A DNA stretch of 64,000 nucleotides, taken from positions 3,100,001 through 3,164,000 of the forward strand of contig JADKGW010000001.1 in assembly GCA_016722075.1 (NCBI GenBank), given 5' to 3'. Every line of letters starts with the position of its first letter. Positions within the stretch are counted from its first letter, which is position 1. This stretch comes from Candidatus Kouleothrix ribensis (GTDB lineage: Bacteria; Chloroflexota; Chloroflexia; Chloroflexales; Roseiflexaceae). Under the pieces are notes generated by a model. The model was not told the DNA's origin. It was given only the letters and a program-made list of their open reading frames with translations, and did not search any database. Positions 24,290 through 33,497 of the stretch are shown piece by piece. The translations under genes and the position numbers were made by a program.

Positions 24290-24612
24290 GAAATGCCCTG
24301 CGTATTCGACCAGCGCGAAAGTTCGACAAACTGACACTGGTTGTTCTTGAGCCAGCCCCAGCGCAGCTTGTGCCGCCAGGGGCCGTAGTGAGTCGTGATC
24401 ATACAATGGCGAAACTTCTGTGCCTCATTGTACAGCATCGCGATCAGTCGGTCGACATGCGGCTTATCGATACTCGCCAGCACATCGTCGAGTACCAGGA
24501 TCGTATTGGCGGGAGTATCAAGGTTCGCCAAGGCGAGGAACACGCAGAGGCCAAGTGTATCGAGATGGGATTGGCTGGATTTCACTGATCCCAGCCTGTT
24601 CAACCCGCACGC
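24290..24612 (-). pseudogene. SMC/RecN-like ATPase, C-terminal fragment
   Basis: The minus strand reads SQSHLDTLGLCVFLALANLD (ABC signature region), TILVLDDVLASIDKPHVDRL (Walker B and D-loop) and MITTHYGPWRHKLRWGW (H-loop region), then loses recognisable sequence. An in-frame stop lies just upstream, so the N-terminal Walker A half and coiled coil are missing. Together with the JetD remnant it suggests that an SMC-type defence or repair locus once stood here. Confidence 0.6.
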
Positions 24613-24732
24613 GCTCGTGTATACTCAACGCATGGTCTGCTGATGGCGGCGCCGAGGGTGGCCGTGCCGCGCCGTCGAGCGGGCGACAATCGCGAACGAG
24701 CGGGTGAAGCTGAAGCCCTAGACAGGTAGGCT

Positions 24733-25371
24733 ATGCACGATTCTGATCAGGCCGAGGCGGCGATCTTCTTCGCCACGCCGGCGGCATTTGAGGCCTGGCT
24801 GGAGCAGCACTATGCCTCGGGCAGGGAGCTGTGGGTCGGCTACTACAAGGTGGGTTCCGGCCAGCCCAGCCTCACCTGGCCCGAGTCGGTCGATGCCGCG
24901 CTCTGCTTTGGCTGGATTGATGGGCTGCGGAAGACGATCGACGCGCAGCGCTATCGCATCCGCTTCACGCCACGCAAGCCCGGCAGCACCTGGAGCGCCG
25001 TCAACGTCGCGCGGGTCGCGGTGCTCACGGCCGAGGGGCGGATGCGCCCGGCCGGGCTGCAGGCGTTTGCGCGCCGCCACGCCGAGCGCACTGCCGTCTA
25101 CTCCTACGAGCAGCGTCACACAGCGGCGTTTGATGCGGCGTTCGAGGCGCAGTTCCAGGCCGACAAGGCCGCGTGGGCCTTTTTCGCCGCGCGCCCGCCC
25201 TCGTATCGCCAGGCGGCGATCCGCTGGGTGATGAGCGCGAAGAAGGCCGAGACGCGCCAGAAACGGCTCGAGACGCTGATCGCCGACTCGGCGGCCGGGC
25301 GAACGATCAGGGAGCTGACGCCGCCAAGCAAACGGCGCGCGGCGACCGAGCCGCCCGACGGGGAAGCATGA
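24733..25371 (+). CDS. YdeI/OmpD-associated family protein
   Basis: 212 residues with the family hallmarks: FFATPAAFEAWLEQHYASGR at the N terminus, then LTWPESVDAALCFGWIDGLR and YRIRFTPRKPGSTWSAVNVA. A C-terminal helical region with basic residues follows (RWVMSAKKAETRQKRLETLI). YdeI in enterobacteria has been linked to peptide resistance; biochemical function is unknown. The stop overlaps a very short frame that starts at 25369. Confidence 0.85.
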   Translation: MHDSDQAEAAIFFATPAAFEAWLEQHYASGRELWVGYYKVGSGQPSLTWPESVDAALCFGWIDGLRKTIDAQRYRIRFTPRKPGSTWSAVNVARVAVLTAEGRMRPAGLQAFARRHAERTAVYSYEQRHTAAFDAAFEAQFQADKAAWAFFAARPPSYRQAAIRWVMSAKKAETRQKRLETLIADSAAGRTIRELTPPSKRRAATEPPDGEA

Positions 25372-25470
25372 GCATGACTCCGCAGTCGCCCCAGGCACGC
25401 AAGAAGGCGCTGGCCGCCCTGAAGGAAACATTGATGCAACCGTCTATCAGGGCCTGCTGGCATTTCTAAT
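25369..25470 (+). CDS. Very short open frame, possibly a gene remnant
   Basis: 33 residues starting with MSMTPQSPQARKKALAALKE, overlapping the preceding stop (ATGA). After a one-base shift at about 25430 a different frame reads ATVYQGLLAFLIGTLGAP, which looks more like real protein sequence. Either a decayed small gene or noise between two genes. Confidence 0.25.
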
Positions 25471-25508
25471 TGGCACACTGGGTGCTCCAACACCCCCAGA
25501 GAAAGCGT

Positions 25509-25913
25509 ATGAACCTTCAACCACACATCCGCCGAGCATGGCTCGCCCTGATCAAGTACGCCCTGAACCCGCTAACCCGCCGGCTGGCGCGATCCTCGAT
25601 CGGGCCATTCAGCCTGATCCGGCATGTGGGGCGGCGCAGCGGGAAGACCTACGAGACGCCGCTGATTGTTGCCCCGATCCATGGCGGCTTCATGATCGAG
25701 CTGACCTACGGGCCTGACGTAGACTGGCACAAGAACGTCGTGGCCGCAGGCGGCTGTACAGTTATCCGCCGTAGGCAGGCGTATCTGATCGATCGGATCG
25801 AGCCGGTAGACACTGCGACCGGACTCGCCGCCTTCCCAGCATCACAACGGTTCGTGCTGCGTCTGCTCCGCAGGACGCATTTCGAGAAACTGCTGCTGCG
25901 GCAGCAGCCCTGA
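25509..25913 (+). CDS. F420-type nitroreductase-family (DDN-like) oxidoreductase
   Basis: 134 residues. The motifs GRRSGKTYETPLIVAPIHGG and TYGPDVDWHKNVVAAGGCTV are those of the deazaflavin-dependent nitroreductase family (split beta-barrel), which uses F420H2 or flavin. It is slightly shorter than the usual 140-150 residues. ATG 25509 has only a weak AGAAAG site. Substrate unknown. In Chloroflexota such genes are common and their cofactor has rarely been tested. Confidence 0.85.
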   Translation: MNLQPHIRRAWLALIKYALNPLTRRLARSSIGPFSLIRHVGRRSGKTYETPLIVAPIHGGFMIELTYGPDVDWHKNVVAAGGCTVIRRRQAYLIDRIEPVDTATGLAAFPASQRFVLRLLRRTHFEKLLLRQQP

Positions 25914-26062
25914 GGCCAGCGCGGCGTTTGACTCGGCGTTTAGCCGGCACTGAAGCCCAATCCCTTTTCCTGGGCCGAGAGCCAGCCGCCCTTGCCCAGG
26001 ATAATAATGAATGTCAACCGGGTTAGCCACACCACGCTGATCGTGGCGGCGAGGAGCGACGT

Positions 26063-28165
26063 ATGAAAAAGTTGAACCGAGTGCTGGACGTTCCCGCGAC
26101 GCGCCGCGATCCAGACAGCGACTACACGCTACACGGCATGCGGTTTGATGATCCATACGCCTGGCTTGAGCAGCTCGACGACGCGGAAACCCAAGCCTGG
26201 ATCGCAGCCCAGGAGGCCGCCACCCAGGCTGTGCTGCGCGCCGTGCCGGGGCGCGATTGGCTGCGCGCCGCGCTCGCTCGCTCCGCGCGCTATACTCGGC
26301 TCTCGCCGCCGATTCGCACGGGTTCGCACGGGCGCGAGTTCTTCTGGCAGGCCGAGCCGAACGACGACAAGCTGAAGCTCATGCTGCGGCGCAGCAAGGG
26401 CGCGCCGCTCGCGGTGCTGCTCGACCCCAATACGTGGCCGAGCGCGGAGGCGCTGGTGTTTGCGGTGCCATCGCCCGACGGCACGCTCGTGGCGTTCGGG
26501 AGGGCGGTTGGCAGCACCCATGGCGCGGTGATCCACGTACTCGACGTTGAGACCGGGCAGCTGCTTCCCGACCGTCCACGCGGGACGAGCCACGAGTTGC
26601 CAGCCTGGCGACCCGACGGGTTAGGATTCTTCTACGCGGCGTGTCCCGAGTCCGGCGAGGCACCCGCCGGCGAGGAGGCCAACTGGAATGCGATCTACGA
26701 GCACCGAGTCGGGTCGAGCGCGCCGGCGCGCCGAATCTTCGGCGACGACCATGTGAAGGAGTATTGGTGTTCCGTCAAAGTCAGCGAGTGCGGTCGCTTC
26801 GCTGTGCTGTACAAGTGGGACTTCGTACACGCCAACGTCGTCTATCTGCTGCGCCTCACCGACGACGTGCTTGTGCCGGTGGCCCCCAGCATGCGGTCGC
26901 TCAACCAGGTGCAGGTGATCGGCGACTCGCTGCTCATCCACACCGATCTGGATGCGCCGCGTGGCCGCACCTGCGTCGCGCCGCTGGCAGCGCCGACGGA
27001 GTGGCGAACCATTATCCCTGAAAGCTCGGACACACTTCAGACAGTTGCGGGCGTCGACGGCCGGATCTATGCCGTCTACTCGCGTGCAGCGTCGCATCGC
27101 GTGCGGATCTACGCCGAGGATGGGGCCTATCTGCGCGACATGCAGCTGCCGGCGCTTGGCTCGGTCAACCGCAACGAGGGTGAAGGCGTGATCAGCGGGA
27201 TCCACGGAGGCTGGAGCAGCGACGAGGTGTGGGTCAACTTTCAATCATATGTGCAGCCACCCTCGCTCTATCGGTATGACTACGCGGCCGACTGCCTGTC
27301 GCCGTACCATGTGCCCGACGTCGGGCTCGACACATCCGCGTACGAGACCAACCAGGTCTGGTATCAGTCGCTCGACGGCACGCCGGTGTCGATGTTCATC
27401 GTCCACCGGAAGGATCTGCCTCGCGATGGGCGTCAGCCGGTACGCCTGAGCGGCTACGGCGGCTTTAATATCTCGGTTGAGCCGCGCTTTACGGCGCTCC
27501 AGGCTACCTGGCTGAAGCTGGGCGGCGTGCTGGCGTTCGCCAATGTGCGCGGCGGCGGCGAATACGGCCGCGCCTGGCACGAGGCGGCGGTCAAGACGCG
27601 GCGGCAGAATGCCTTCGACGACTATATCGCCGCAGCACGCTGGCTCGTCGCGGCGGGCTACACCACGCCGCCGAAGCTTGGCTCGCGCGGCAACAGTAAC
27701 GGCGGCCTGCTCGTGGCCGTCGCCGCCCTGCAAGCGCCCGACGCCTTCGGGGCCGTGTTCTGCCGCGCGCCGATCCTCGATATGTTGCGCATCCGGAGCA
27801 CGGCGAGCGTCGAGTTTGGCTCGCCCGACGATCCGGTCGAGGGGGCGTATCTTGCGGGGTATTCACCCTACCACAACGTTCGGGCCGATCGCCAGTATCC
27901 TACGATGATGTTCGTGTCGGCGTTGAATGATCGGATCGCGCCACCGCACGACCCACTCAAGATGGTCGCCCGGCTGCAGGCCGAAGGCGCACAGGGCGGA
28001 CCCTACCTGCTCTTGCCACTGCGCGCCTCGGGACATGGCGGCGGTGTCACGCTGACGGCTCTGATTGAACAAGATGTCGACGAGCTCAGCTTTTACTGCT
28101 GGGCACTCGACGTCACACCCCCTTCGTCGGGCGTGGCGCGTGGCGCGACAACCCGCCCGGCCTGA
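26063..28165 (+). CDS. Prolyl oligopeptidase-family serine peptidase (S9A)
   Basis: 700 residues. The N-terminal DPYAWLEQLDDAETQAWIAA is the family's opening signature, and a seven-bladed propeller region follows to about residue 420. The catalytic domain has Ser545 in GSRGNSNGGLLVAV, Asp623 in ALNDRIAPP and His658 in ASGHGGG. There is no signal peptide, so it is probably cytoplasmic and cleaves after proline in short peptides. GAGGAG sits 6 bases before the ATG. Its end faces the PfkB gene across a region full of hairpins. Confidence 0.93.
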   Translation: MKKLNRVLDVPATRRDPDSDYTLHGMRFDDPYAWLEQLDDAETQAWIAAQEAATQAVLRAVPGRDWLRAALARSARYTRLSPPIRTGSHGREFFWQAEPNDDKLKLMLRRSKGAPLAVLLDPNTWPSAEALVFAVPSPDGTLVAFGRAVGSTHGAVIHVLDVETGQLLPDRPRGTSHELPAWRPDGLGFFYAACPESGEAPAGEEANWNAIYEHRVGSSAPARRIFGDDHVKEYWCSVKVSECGRFAVLYKWDFVHANVVYLLRLTDDVLVPVAPSMRSLNQVQVIGDSLLIHTDLDAPRGRTCVAPLAAPTEWRTIIPESSDTLQTVAGVDGRIYAVYSRAASHRVRIYAEDGAYLRDMQLPALGSVNRNEGEGVISGIHGGWSSDEVWVNFQSYVQPPSLYRYDYAADCLSPYHVPDVGLDTSAYETNQVWYQSLDGTPVSMFIVHRKDLPRDGRQPVRLSGYGGFNISVEPRFTALQATWLKLGGVLAFANVRGGGEYGRAWHEAAVKTRRQNAFDDYIAAARWLVAAGYTTPPKLGSRGNSNGGLLVAVAALQAPDAFGAVFCRAPILDMLRIRSTASVEFGSPDDPVEGAYLAGYSPYHNVRADRQYPTMMFVSALNDRIAPPHDPLKMVARLQAEGAQGGPYLLLPLRASGHGGGVTLTALIEQDVDELSFYCWALDVTPPSSGVARGATTRPA

Positions 28166-28605
28166 GCGCGCCGCCGGCCGAAACGATCTGGCAGCCGAGT
28201 GTACCCGTGATGGTCGCTGCTATCTCACCGCAGCCAGTGCTGCCTGTGAGGGGGGAGCCATCAAGGCACTCCCCGCCATCCCAACACCGAACCGCTCCGA
28301 GCTGCTGGATGCAGGCCCACAGCGACCCGCAGCACGCAACCCTACCCACCGCCAGGCCGGTATGTCAGCAAGAAGAGCCCATCCCCGCACGCGCACATCC
28401 CAACGCCCGGACGCAATAGATCCATCTGGTTGGCGTTCCCGTGCGCTCGCTCCGCGAGCCAATGAGAACGCCAACCAGAGAATCTCCTCGCTCCCAACAT
28501 TGGGAGCGGGGGCAGGGGGTGCGGGCCGATCGCATGGGAACGCGATCTGGGCAAAACCCTACGACTGATACCAAATCCGGTTAAGCGCTTGGTTTATGGT
28601 GGGGG

Positions 28606-28632
28606 TTCGGGGGTGGCAAAGCCGCCCCCGAA
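28606..28632 (+). terminator. Hairpin terminator candidate downstream of the peptidase gene
   Basis: TTCGGGGGTGGC, loop AAA, GCCGCCCCCGAA. The stem is 12 bp with one T-G pair. Confidence 0.5.
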
Positions 28633-28638
28633 ATGCTC

Positions 28639-28668
28639 TTTTGTTGTGCGATGCATCGCACAACAAAA
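28639..28668. terminator. 30-bp perfect palindrome, probable bidirectional terminator
   Basis: TTTTGTTGTGCGATG followed immediately by its exact complement. It has A/T ends on both sides, so the RNA hairpin is followed by U residues in either direction, as expected of a bidirectional terminator between convergent genes. Confidence 0.65.
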
Positions 28669-28677
28669 CGAACGTCA

Positions 28678-29577
28678 TCAAACGGAGTTGGTATGAGAGG
28701 GTGGGGCACGATCGGCTGTGAGCAGCGTCTCGGGGCTGAGCTGATCAGAACATAGCTCGGGTGAGGTTACCGTCAGGCTTGCCACCACAGCGCCATAGTG
28801 CATACAGGTCGGGATGGACTCGCCCTGGAGGTAGCCGTGCAGAAACCCGCTGAAGAAGCTGTCGCCCGCGCCGTTGGTATCGACGATACTCGTTGCCAGC
28901 GCAGCGGCCGAAACCCAGCCCTGCCGGCTGAGGGCCGTCGCACCCTGCTTGCCATGCGTGCAGACCACCATCTGTTTGCCGGCTGCCAGCATGCGCTGCA
29001 TAAACGCGCGGTAGTCGCGCATGCGATCCGAACTTAGAAATAACACCTCGGCCGCATCGATAAATGCCTGGTGATAGGTCGCCTGCCCATCGTAATCGTG
29101 GATGTCGATCCAGAGCGGCTTATGGGCAGCTTTGATCAGCGGGATGGCGTAGCGGCAGTAATTGGTGATATTGAGTGCCACCACATCAGAGCCGCTGATC
29201 AGCAGCTCTAGCCGGCCCTGGTCAATCACCGGCTCAAACGTCGCAGCGTGGGCATAGATCGAGATGCGGTCGCCCGCTGCATCCATCAGATTGATATGGC
29301 GCTCGGTTCCTTGCGGGTCGTTTTCCGCTACCAGGCACAGCCCCTCGCGCTGAAAGTAGTCGCGCACCAGCTGCCCCTGGGCGTCGTCGCCGAGCAACGC
29401 GTGGAGGGTGACGCGATGCCCCAGGCGGTTTAGGTTCAGGGCTTTGCCCGCCCCGGTGCCGCCCACCGTCGCATAATGTTTCCGGCTGAAGAGCGTCTGC
29501 GGCCGGGGTTCGGGAAACTGATCGAGATACACCAGATCGTCGTAGGTCACCCCGCCGATAACCAGGATGTTTGCCAT
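28678..29577 (-). CDS. PfkB-family carbohydrate kinase
   Basis: 299 residues of the ribokinase fold. The first PfkB region reads YATVGGTGAGKALNLNRLGH, and the second is DTNGAGDSFFSGFLHGYLQG, with the catalytic Asp of GAGD. The N terminus ANILVIGGVTYDDLVYLDQF is a typical first strand. It phosphorylates a sugar or nucleoside with ATP; the substrate-specific lid cannot be typed by eye. No strong ribosome site is visible at ATG 29577. It stands alone between hairpins and the second LuxR module. Confidence 0.9.
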   Translation of the reverse strand: MANILVIGGVTYDDLVYLDQFPEPRPQTLFSRKHYATVGGTGAGKALNLNRLGHRVTLHALLGDDAQGQLVRDYFQREGLCLVAENDPQGTERHINLMDAAGDRISIYAHAATFEPVIDQGRLELLISGSDVVALNITNYCRYAIPLIKAAHKPLWIDIHDYDGQATYHQAFIDAAEVLFLSSDRMRDYRAFMQRMLAAGKQMVVCTHGKQGATALSRQGWVSAAALATSIVDTNGAGDSFFSGFLHGYLQGESIPTCMHYGAVVASLTVTSPELCSDQLSPETLLTADRAPPSHTNSV

Positions 29578-29661
29578 GGTCGACTCGCGCTCATGGTGAG
29601 GTGCGGGGCGACTTCGCCACCCCGCAGCTCACGCTTGGCTGATCACCACATCGAAGACCGC

Positions 29662-30066
29662 TTATGCTTCAAGGCCCGACCACCTCCATGCGTTCCAGCC
29701 TATTAGCAGCAGACACACAACTTCTATGGTTGCTATGAATATGTAATGAGGATATGATGACCCACCACCGACAACAAACGCGATAGTAATGATGCTTGCG
29801 ACGATGTTGGCCCAACGATTCAGCCTGTACTTCAACACTCGCGCAAGGAAAATCATAGCAATCGAAATTTCCATCACGATTGCGCCGCCCAGCATAAGCT
29901 GCGTGATCGGAGTCGCACCGGCGAATCTGACGAGTTCATCGAGTGCCCCAGGAATATATAATGAGAGGATATCCGCCATCAGGATATTAATCAAGACGAC
30001 TATCCAGAGTGTTGAGAGCAACACTCTCGTATCGATCGGTTCCCTGGTCGTTCCGCTGGCGATCAT
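29662..30066 (-). CDS. DUF6326-like small membrane protein
   Basis: 134 residues with four hydrophobic helices: LLSTLWIVVLINILMADILS, TQLMLGGAIVMEISIAMIFL, WANIVASIITIAFVVGG and YIFIATIEVVCLLLIGWNAW. The pattern with an Asp in helix 1 and a C-terminal NAW resembles DUF6326 proteins. ATG 30066 is preferred over 30096 because AAGGAG lies 7 bases upstream. It follows the 90-aa protein gene by 44 bp and takes the same third position as the DUF4386-like gene in the other module. Function unknown. Confidence 0.65.
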   Translation of the reverse strand: MIASGTTREPIDTRVLLSTLWIVVLINILMADILSLYIPGALDELVRFAGATPITQLMLGGAIVMEISIAMIFLARVLKYRLNRWANIVASIITIAFVVGGGSSYPHYIFIATIEVVCLLLIGWNAWRWSGLEA

Positions 30067-30110
30067 TGTATTGCTCCTTCTTTGAACTGTGCTCACCGAT
30101 GTGCCTCAGA

Positions 30111-30383
30111 TTACGCGGCGGGATCGGATGCATCCGCCTGCCCAGGCCCAACCCGATTGACCGAGATCAACGGCATGCCCAGATCACGCACGTGTCTGAG
30201 TAATCCATACAACGCGGCCTGGTCGGCTACCGGGCAGGTCAACAATGTGTCGCCATTGTCTTCCAGCGTTATCTTCAGCGCACCAAACCACTCGGCCCAT
30301 TGATCATCCAGATGCCCGTGGATCCGGAGCGCGTAGACCAATGGCTCAGGTGGGTCAGGCCTGGGATTAGATTCGTCTGCCAT
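30111..30383 (-). CDS. Conserved 90-aa protein (paralogue of 14798-15070), LuxR-associated
   Basis: 90 residues: YALRIHGHLDDQWAEWFGAL, ITLEDNGDTLL, DQAALYGLLRHVRDLGMPLI, then a PGQAD tail also present in its paralogue. The conserved block DQAALYGLL-x2-VRDLG-x-PL-x-SV is nearly invariant between the copies while the N terminus differs. AGGGGG lies 7 bases before the ATG. A TATACT at 30413-30408 could give it its own promoter. No characterised homologue is known to me; association with MalT-type regulators suggests a sensing or signalling role. Confidence 0.75.
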   Translation of the reverse strand: MADESNPRPDPPEPLVYALRIHGHLDDQWAEWFGALKITLEDNGDTLLTCPVADQAALYGLLRHVRDLGMPLISVNRVGPGQADASDPAA

Positions 30384-30503
30384 TGCGTGGCCCCCTGCTC
30401 ACGATTGAGTATAACTGCCTAGCCCACTTGTTCACGACACAAGCAGGATAGCATTGGTACGGTATGGGTGTATAGCTACGAAAGTATTGTCTGGAGTATG
30501 GTT

Positions 30504-33272
30504 CTACAGCAGGCCGAGTTCGCGGGCGCGTGCGACGGCTTCGGTGCGTCGTTGCACCTGAAGTTTGCCGAACATCCTCAGCAGGTGCCCTTTCACCGTG
30601 CTCAGGGCGAGCGAAAGCCGCACGCTGATCTGCTGGTTCGAGAGGCCCTGCGCAACCAGGCGCAGTATCTCCAGCTCGCGCCGGCTCAGAGGCTCCAACA
30701 GCGGCTGGGGGCCAGGTGCCGCCGGCTTGCCCAGGCCAGCACCAACCGGTTCATCGGCCGCGTGCGTGCGGCAGGCAGCCAGCAACGTGCTGATGTAGCC
30801 CGGCATGATTGCCCGTGCCGCCGCTGCAGACAAGAGGCGCTGCAGCGGCGGCCCTTCATCGACAAAGATCCGAATGTAGCCCTCTGGCTCGGCCAGGGTC
30901 AGCCCGCGCTCAAGCGATGCGAGCGCCAGTGGCAGGCTGCCCTGCAGCTCGTGCGCGAGCGCTTGCAGCACCAGGATCTCGATCACGCTCGCCATGCGCC
31001 TGCCGGCTTCGGCCGCCGTCAGGAGGCGCGCCAGCAGCCCCAGCCCATCGCGCAAGGAGCGGTCGGCACGGTCGTGCCGATACTCGGCGATCCGCAATCT
31101 GGCCAGCGTTATGTGCTCAAACTCGTGTAGATAGCTGAGATCGTCGCTCACCGAAAGCCCGTGCGCGTCCGCCCACTCGCGTGCGCTGGCCAACCGCCCC
31201 TGCTTGATATACACACGTGCTTGCAGCGCCTCGATCGGGCGGAAATCGGGCACAGGGTTCCTAACATAGTGGCGTCTGGCTTGATCGAGCAGGCCCAGCA
31301 CGGCATCCAGATCGCCCTCGGCCTCTTTCAGGCGGGCCTGGGCAAGGCACCAGCGGTACGGCCAGTCGATAATCAGCGCCTGCCGGCCGAACTCCTCGCC
31401 TTGTCGCATGTGTCGGGCGCTGGCTTCCGTGTCGCCACGCTCGTGGTACAGCAGCGCCAGGCCCACATGCGTATGCGCGGTGAGCTGCCGGGCTAACATA
31501 TCGTGCTGTTCGGCCAGTTGCAGCGAGTGCTGATACACGCCGGCCGCCTCGCGCAGGCGGCCCTGGGCAACCAGTGGTTCAACCAGGTAGAAGGTGCTGA
31601 TAATGGCAAAGGCGGCATTGCCGACCTGCCACATACGCTCGATCCAATCGGCCAGGGCATTGTACGCTGCGTCCAGGTTGCCGTTCGCCCAGTACGAGAA
31701 CCCCAGCAGCACGGTTGCCTGGGCGCGTATGTCCTGGTTCGCTTCAGGTGTGCGCTGGAGCGCCAGCGCAGCATAGCTCGCGGCACTGGCGTAATCGCCC
31801 TGGGCCTGGGCGTAGTAGGCTCGGGCAATCGCAATAGTCGCCGGCAGAGTCTGAAACTGCGCTTCGTCGACGACGACCATCCGGCCGGGGCGGTCTTCCG
31901 GCCGCACGCTCGCATCCCCTGTCGCATCCAGCCAACGCTCGGCATCCTGCAGCCGCAACTGGCTAGCCTCCATCTCGCCGGCATCGAGGAGTGCCCAGGC
32001 ATATTGGGCACTCAGCACCGGCATCGCAGCGATCAGCTCGTTGGGCAGCTGCTGCACCGATCGAAGCCAGGCGGCAGACTGGAAGCTGCGATCCAGGGCT
32101 GGCCAGGCCAGCTCGGCCATGCGCGCCAGCAGCCCGGCATTATTGGCGGCGGCAGCGTGGTGAAGCGCTTCAAGCTCCAGGCCATGCGCCTGGTACCAGA
32201 GGCTGGCGCGCTCGTGGAGTTCGGCGACACCGCGCTCCGCGTCGCCTAAAGACGCTGCGAGATCCTGGTGCAGGCGTTGCCGCAGCACCTCAGCAAAGAG
32301 CTGGTGGTAGCGATACCAGCGCCGCTGGTTGTCGAGCGGCACAACGAATAGGTTGGCATGCTCGAGGTACTCCAGGGTCGCCTGCCCTGCAGCCGATGGA
32401 TCGAGCAGCACGGCATCACACAGGGGGCCGCACAGGCGGTTAAGCATCGATGTGCGCAGCAAGAACGCCTGGACGCTCGCCGGCTGCTGGCGCAGGACTT
32501 CTTCAACCAGGTAGTCCATCACAAACCGATCGCTGCCGGTGAAGGTCCTGATGAAGCCGGCCGGGTCGTGCCGGCCCCGCAGCGAGATCGCGGCCAGTTG
32601 CAGGCCGGCCACCCAACCTTCCGTGCGGGTCTCCAGCGCCGCAATCGCCTCCGCCGGCAGATCACGGCCCACGGCCTGGGTCAGCAACCGGGCCGCCTCG
32701 GCCGTGGTAAAGCGCAGGTCGGCGGCGCGCAGCTCGGCCAGGTGGCCGCGGGCGCGTAAGCGGGCCAGCGGGAGCTGCGGGTCCTCGCGGGTAGCGATGA
32801 GCAGGTGCAGCTGTGGCGGCATATGCTCGATCAGAAAGCTGATAGCCTGGTCGACCGGGTGAGCGTCGATCAGGTGGTAGTCGTCGAGAACCAGGATGGA
32901 TCGATCCTGAAGGGTGGCGATCTCATTGAGCAAGGCGGTGAGCAGCAGCTCGGTTGGCGGCGGCTGAGCCGATTGCAGCGCCGCCAGCACAGCCTCCCCC
33001 AGATTGGCCGCAATCGACCGCAAGGCCGCGACGAGGTACATCAGGAAGCGCGTAATATCGCTATCGCCTTCGTCCAGCGACAGCCAGGCAACCGGCCGGT
33101 CGCAACCTGCGACCCACTCGCTGACCAGCGTGGTCTTGCCAAAGCCGGCCGGGGCCGATATGAGCGTCAGCTTGCCGTTCAACCCCTCGTTCAATCGCGC
33201 GATCAGGTGCGGGCGGAGAACTAGCTTTGATCGAGGGGGCGGGGTATAGAGTTTGGTGGCAAGTAGCGGCAT
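30504..33272 (-). CDS. MalT-type (STAND ATPase) LuxR transcriptional regulator
   Basis: 922 residues. Starts MPLLATKLYTPPPRSKLVLR; Walker A LISAPAGFGKTTLVSEWVAG; Walker B SILVLDDYHLID; central TPR-like sensor; C-terminal LuxR domain EPLSRRELEILRLVAQGLSN with ALSTVKGHLLRMFGKLQVQR. It is a clear paralogue of the protein at 15278-18028 in all domains. TATAAT at 33284-33279 ends 6 bases before the ATG, so the mRNA should be leaderless. It heads the second LuxR/90-aa/membrane-protein module and is divergent from the regulator at 33498. Confidence 0.93.
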   Translation of the reverse strand: MPLLATKLYTPPPRSKLVLRPHLIARLNEGLNGKLTLISAPAGFGKTTLVSEWVAGCDRPVAWLSLDEGDSDITRFLMYLVAALRSIAANLGEAVLAALQSAQPPPTELLLTALLNEIATLQDRSILVLDDYHLIDAHPVDQAISFLIEHMPPQLHLLIATREDPQLPLARLRARGHLAELRAADLRFTTAEAARLLTQAVGRDLPAEAIAALETRTEGWVAGLQLAAISLRGRHDPAGFIRTFTGSDRFVMDYLVEEVLRQQPASVQAFLLRTSMLNRLCGPLCDAVLLDPSAAGQATLEYLEHANLFVVPLDNQRRWYRYHQLFAEVLRQRLHQDLAASLGDAERGVAELHERASLWYQAHGLELEALHHAAAANNAGLLARMAELAWPALDRSFQSAAWLRSVQQLPNELIAAMPVLSAQYAWALLDAGEMEASQLRLQDAERWLDATGDASVRPEDRPGRMVVVDEAQFQTLPATIAIARAYYAQAQGDYASAASYAALALQRTPEANQDIRAQATVLLGFSYWANGNLDAAYNALADWIERMWQVGNAAFAIISTFYLVEPLVAQGRLREAAGVYQHSLQLAEQHDMLARQLTAHTHVGLALLYHERGDTEASARHMRQGEEFGRQALIIDWPYRWCLAQARLKEAEGDLDAVLGLLDQARRHYVRNPVPDFRPIEALQARVYIKQGRLASAREWADAHGLSVSDDLSYLHEFEHITLARLRIAEYRHDRADRSLRDGLGLLARLLTAAEAGRRMASVIEILVLQALAHELQGSLPLALASLERGLTLAEPEGYIRIFVDEGPPLQRLLSAAAARAIMPGYISTLLAACRTHAADEPVGAGLGKPAAPGPQPLLEPLSRRELEILRLVAQGLSNQQISVRLSLALSTVKGHLLRMFGKLQVQRRTEAVARARELGLL

Positions 33273-33278
33273 GGCGAT

Positions 33279-33284
33279 ATTATA
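33279..33284 (-). promoter_or_regulatory. Start-proximal TATAAT (-10) of the second LuxR gene
   Basis: TATAAT, ATCGCC, ATG on the minus strand; same 6-base spacing as at 18035-18040, and no Shine-Dalgarno. Confidence 0.65.
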
Positions 33285-33497
33285 CTACTGGGTTCGCGGG
33301 CAGCGCTACACGCCATCTTGGCACAGGCACGCGTGATTCAAACAGGCGCGGGCACTGAAGAAGGAAGCCCTCAGCGTACGATTGCACTCTATCACACATC
33401 GTATATACTTGCAGGGATCGCGCGAAACAGCTCATGCATCGGGAGTTAGGCGGCCGCCCCTACCCCTCAATATATACAAAGTACAGGTGGAAATCGT

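Larger units (their letters stand above)
28166..28677. other. Hairpin-rich convergent intergenic region
   Basis: 512 bp without a credible gene between convergent genes. It holds four separate inverted repeats: 28426-28439 with 28466-28479 (14 bp perfect, with GCTCGC/GCGAGC nested inside), 28489-28508 (9-bp stem, 2-base loop), 28606-28632 (12-bp stem with one T-G pair, loop AAA) and 28639-28668 (30-bp perfect palindrome). The last two are the likely terminators. Confidence 0.6.
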
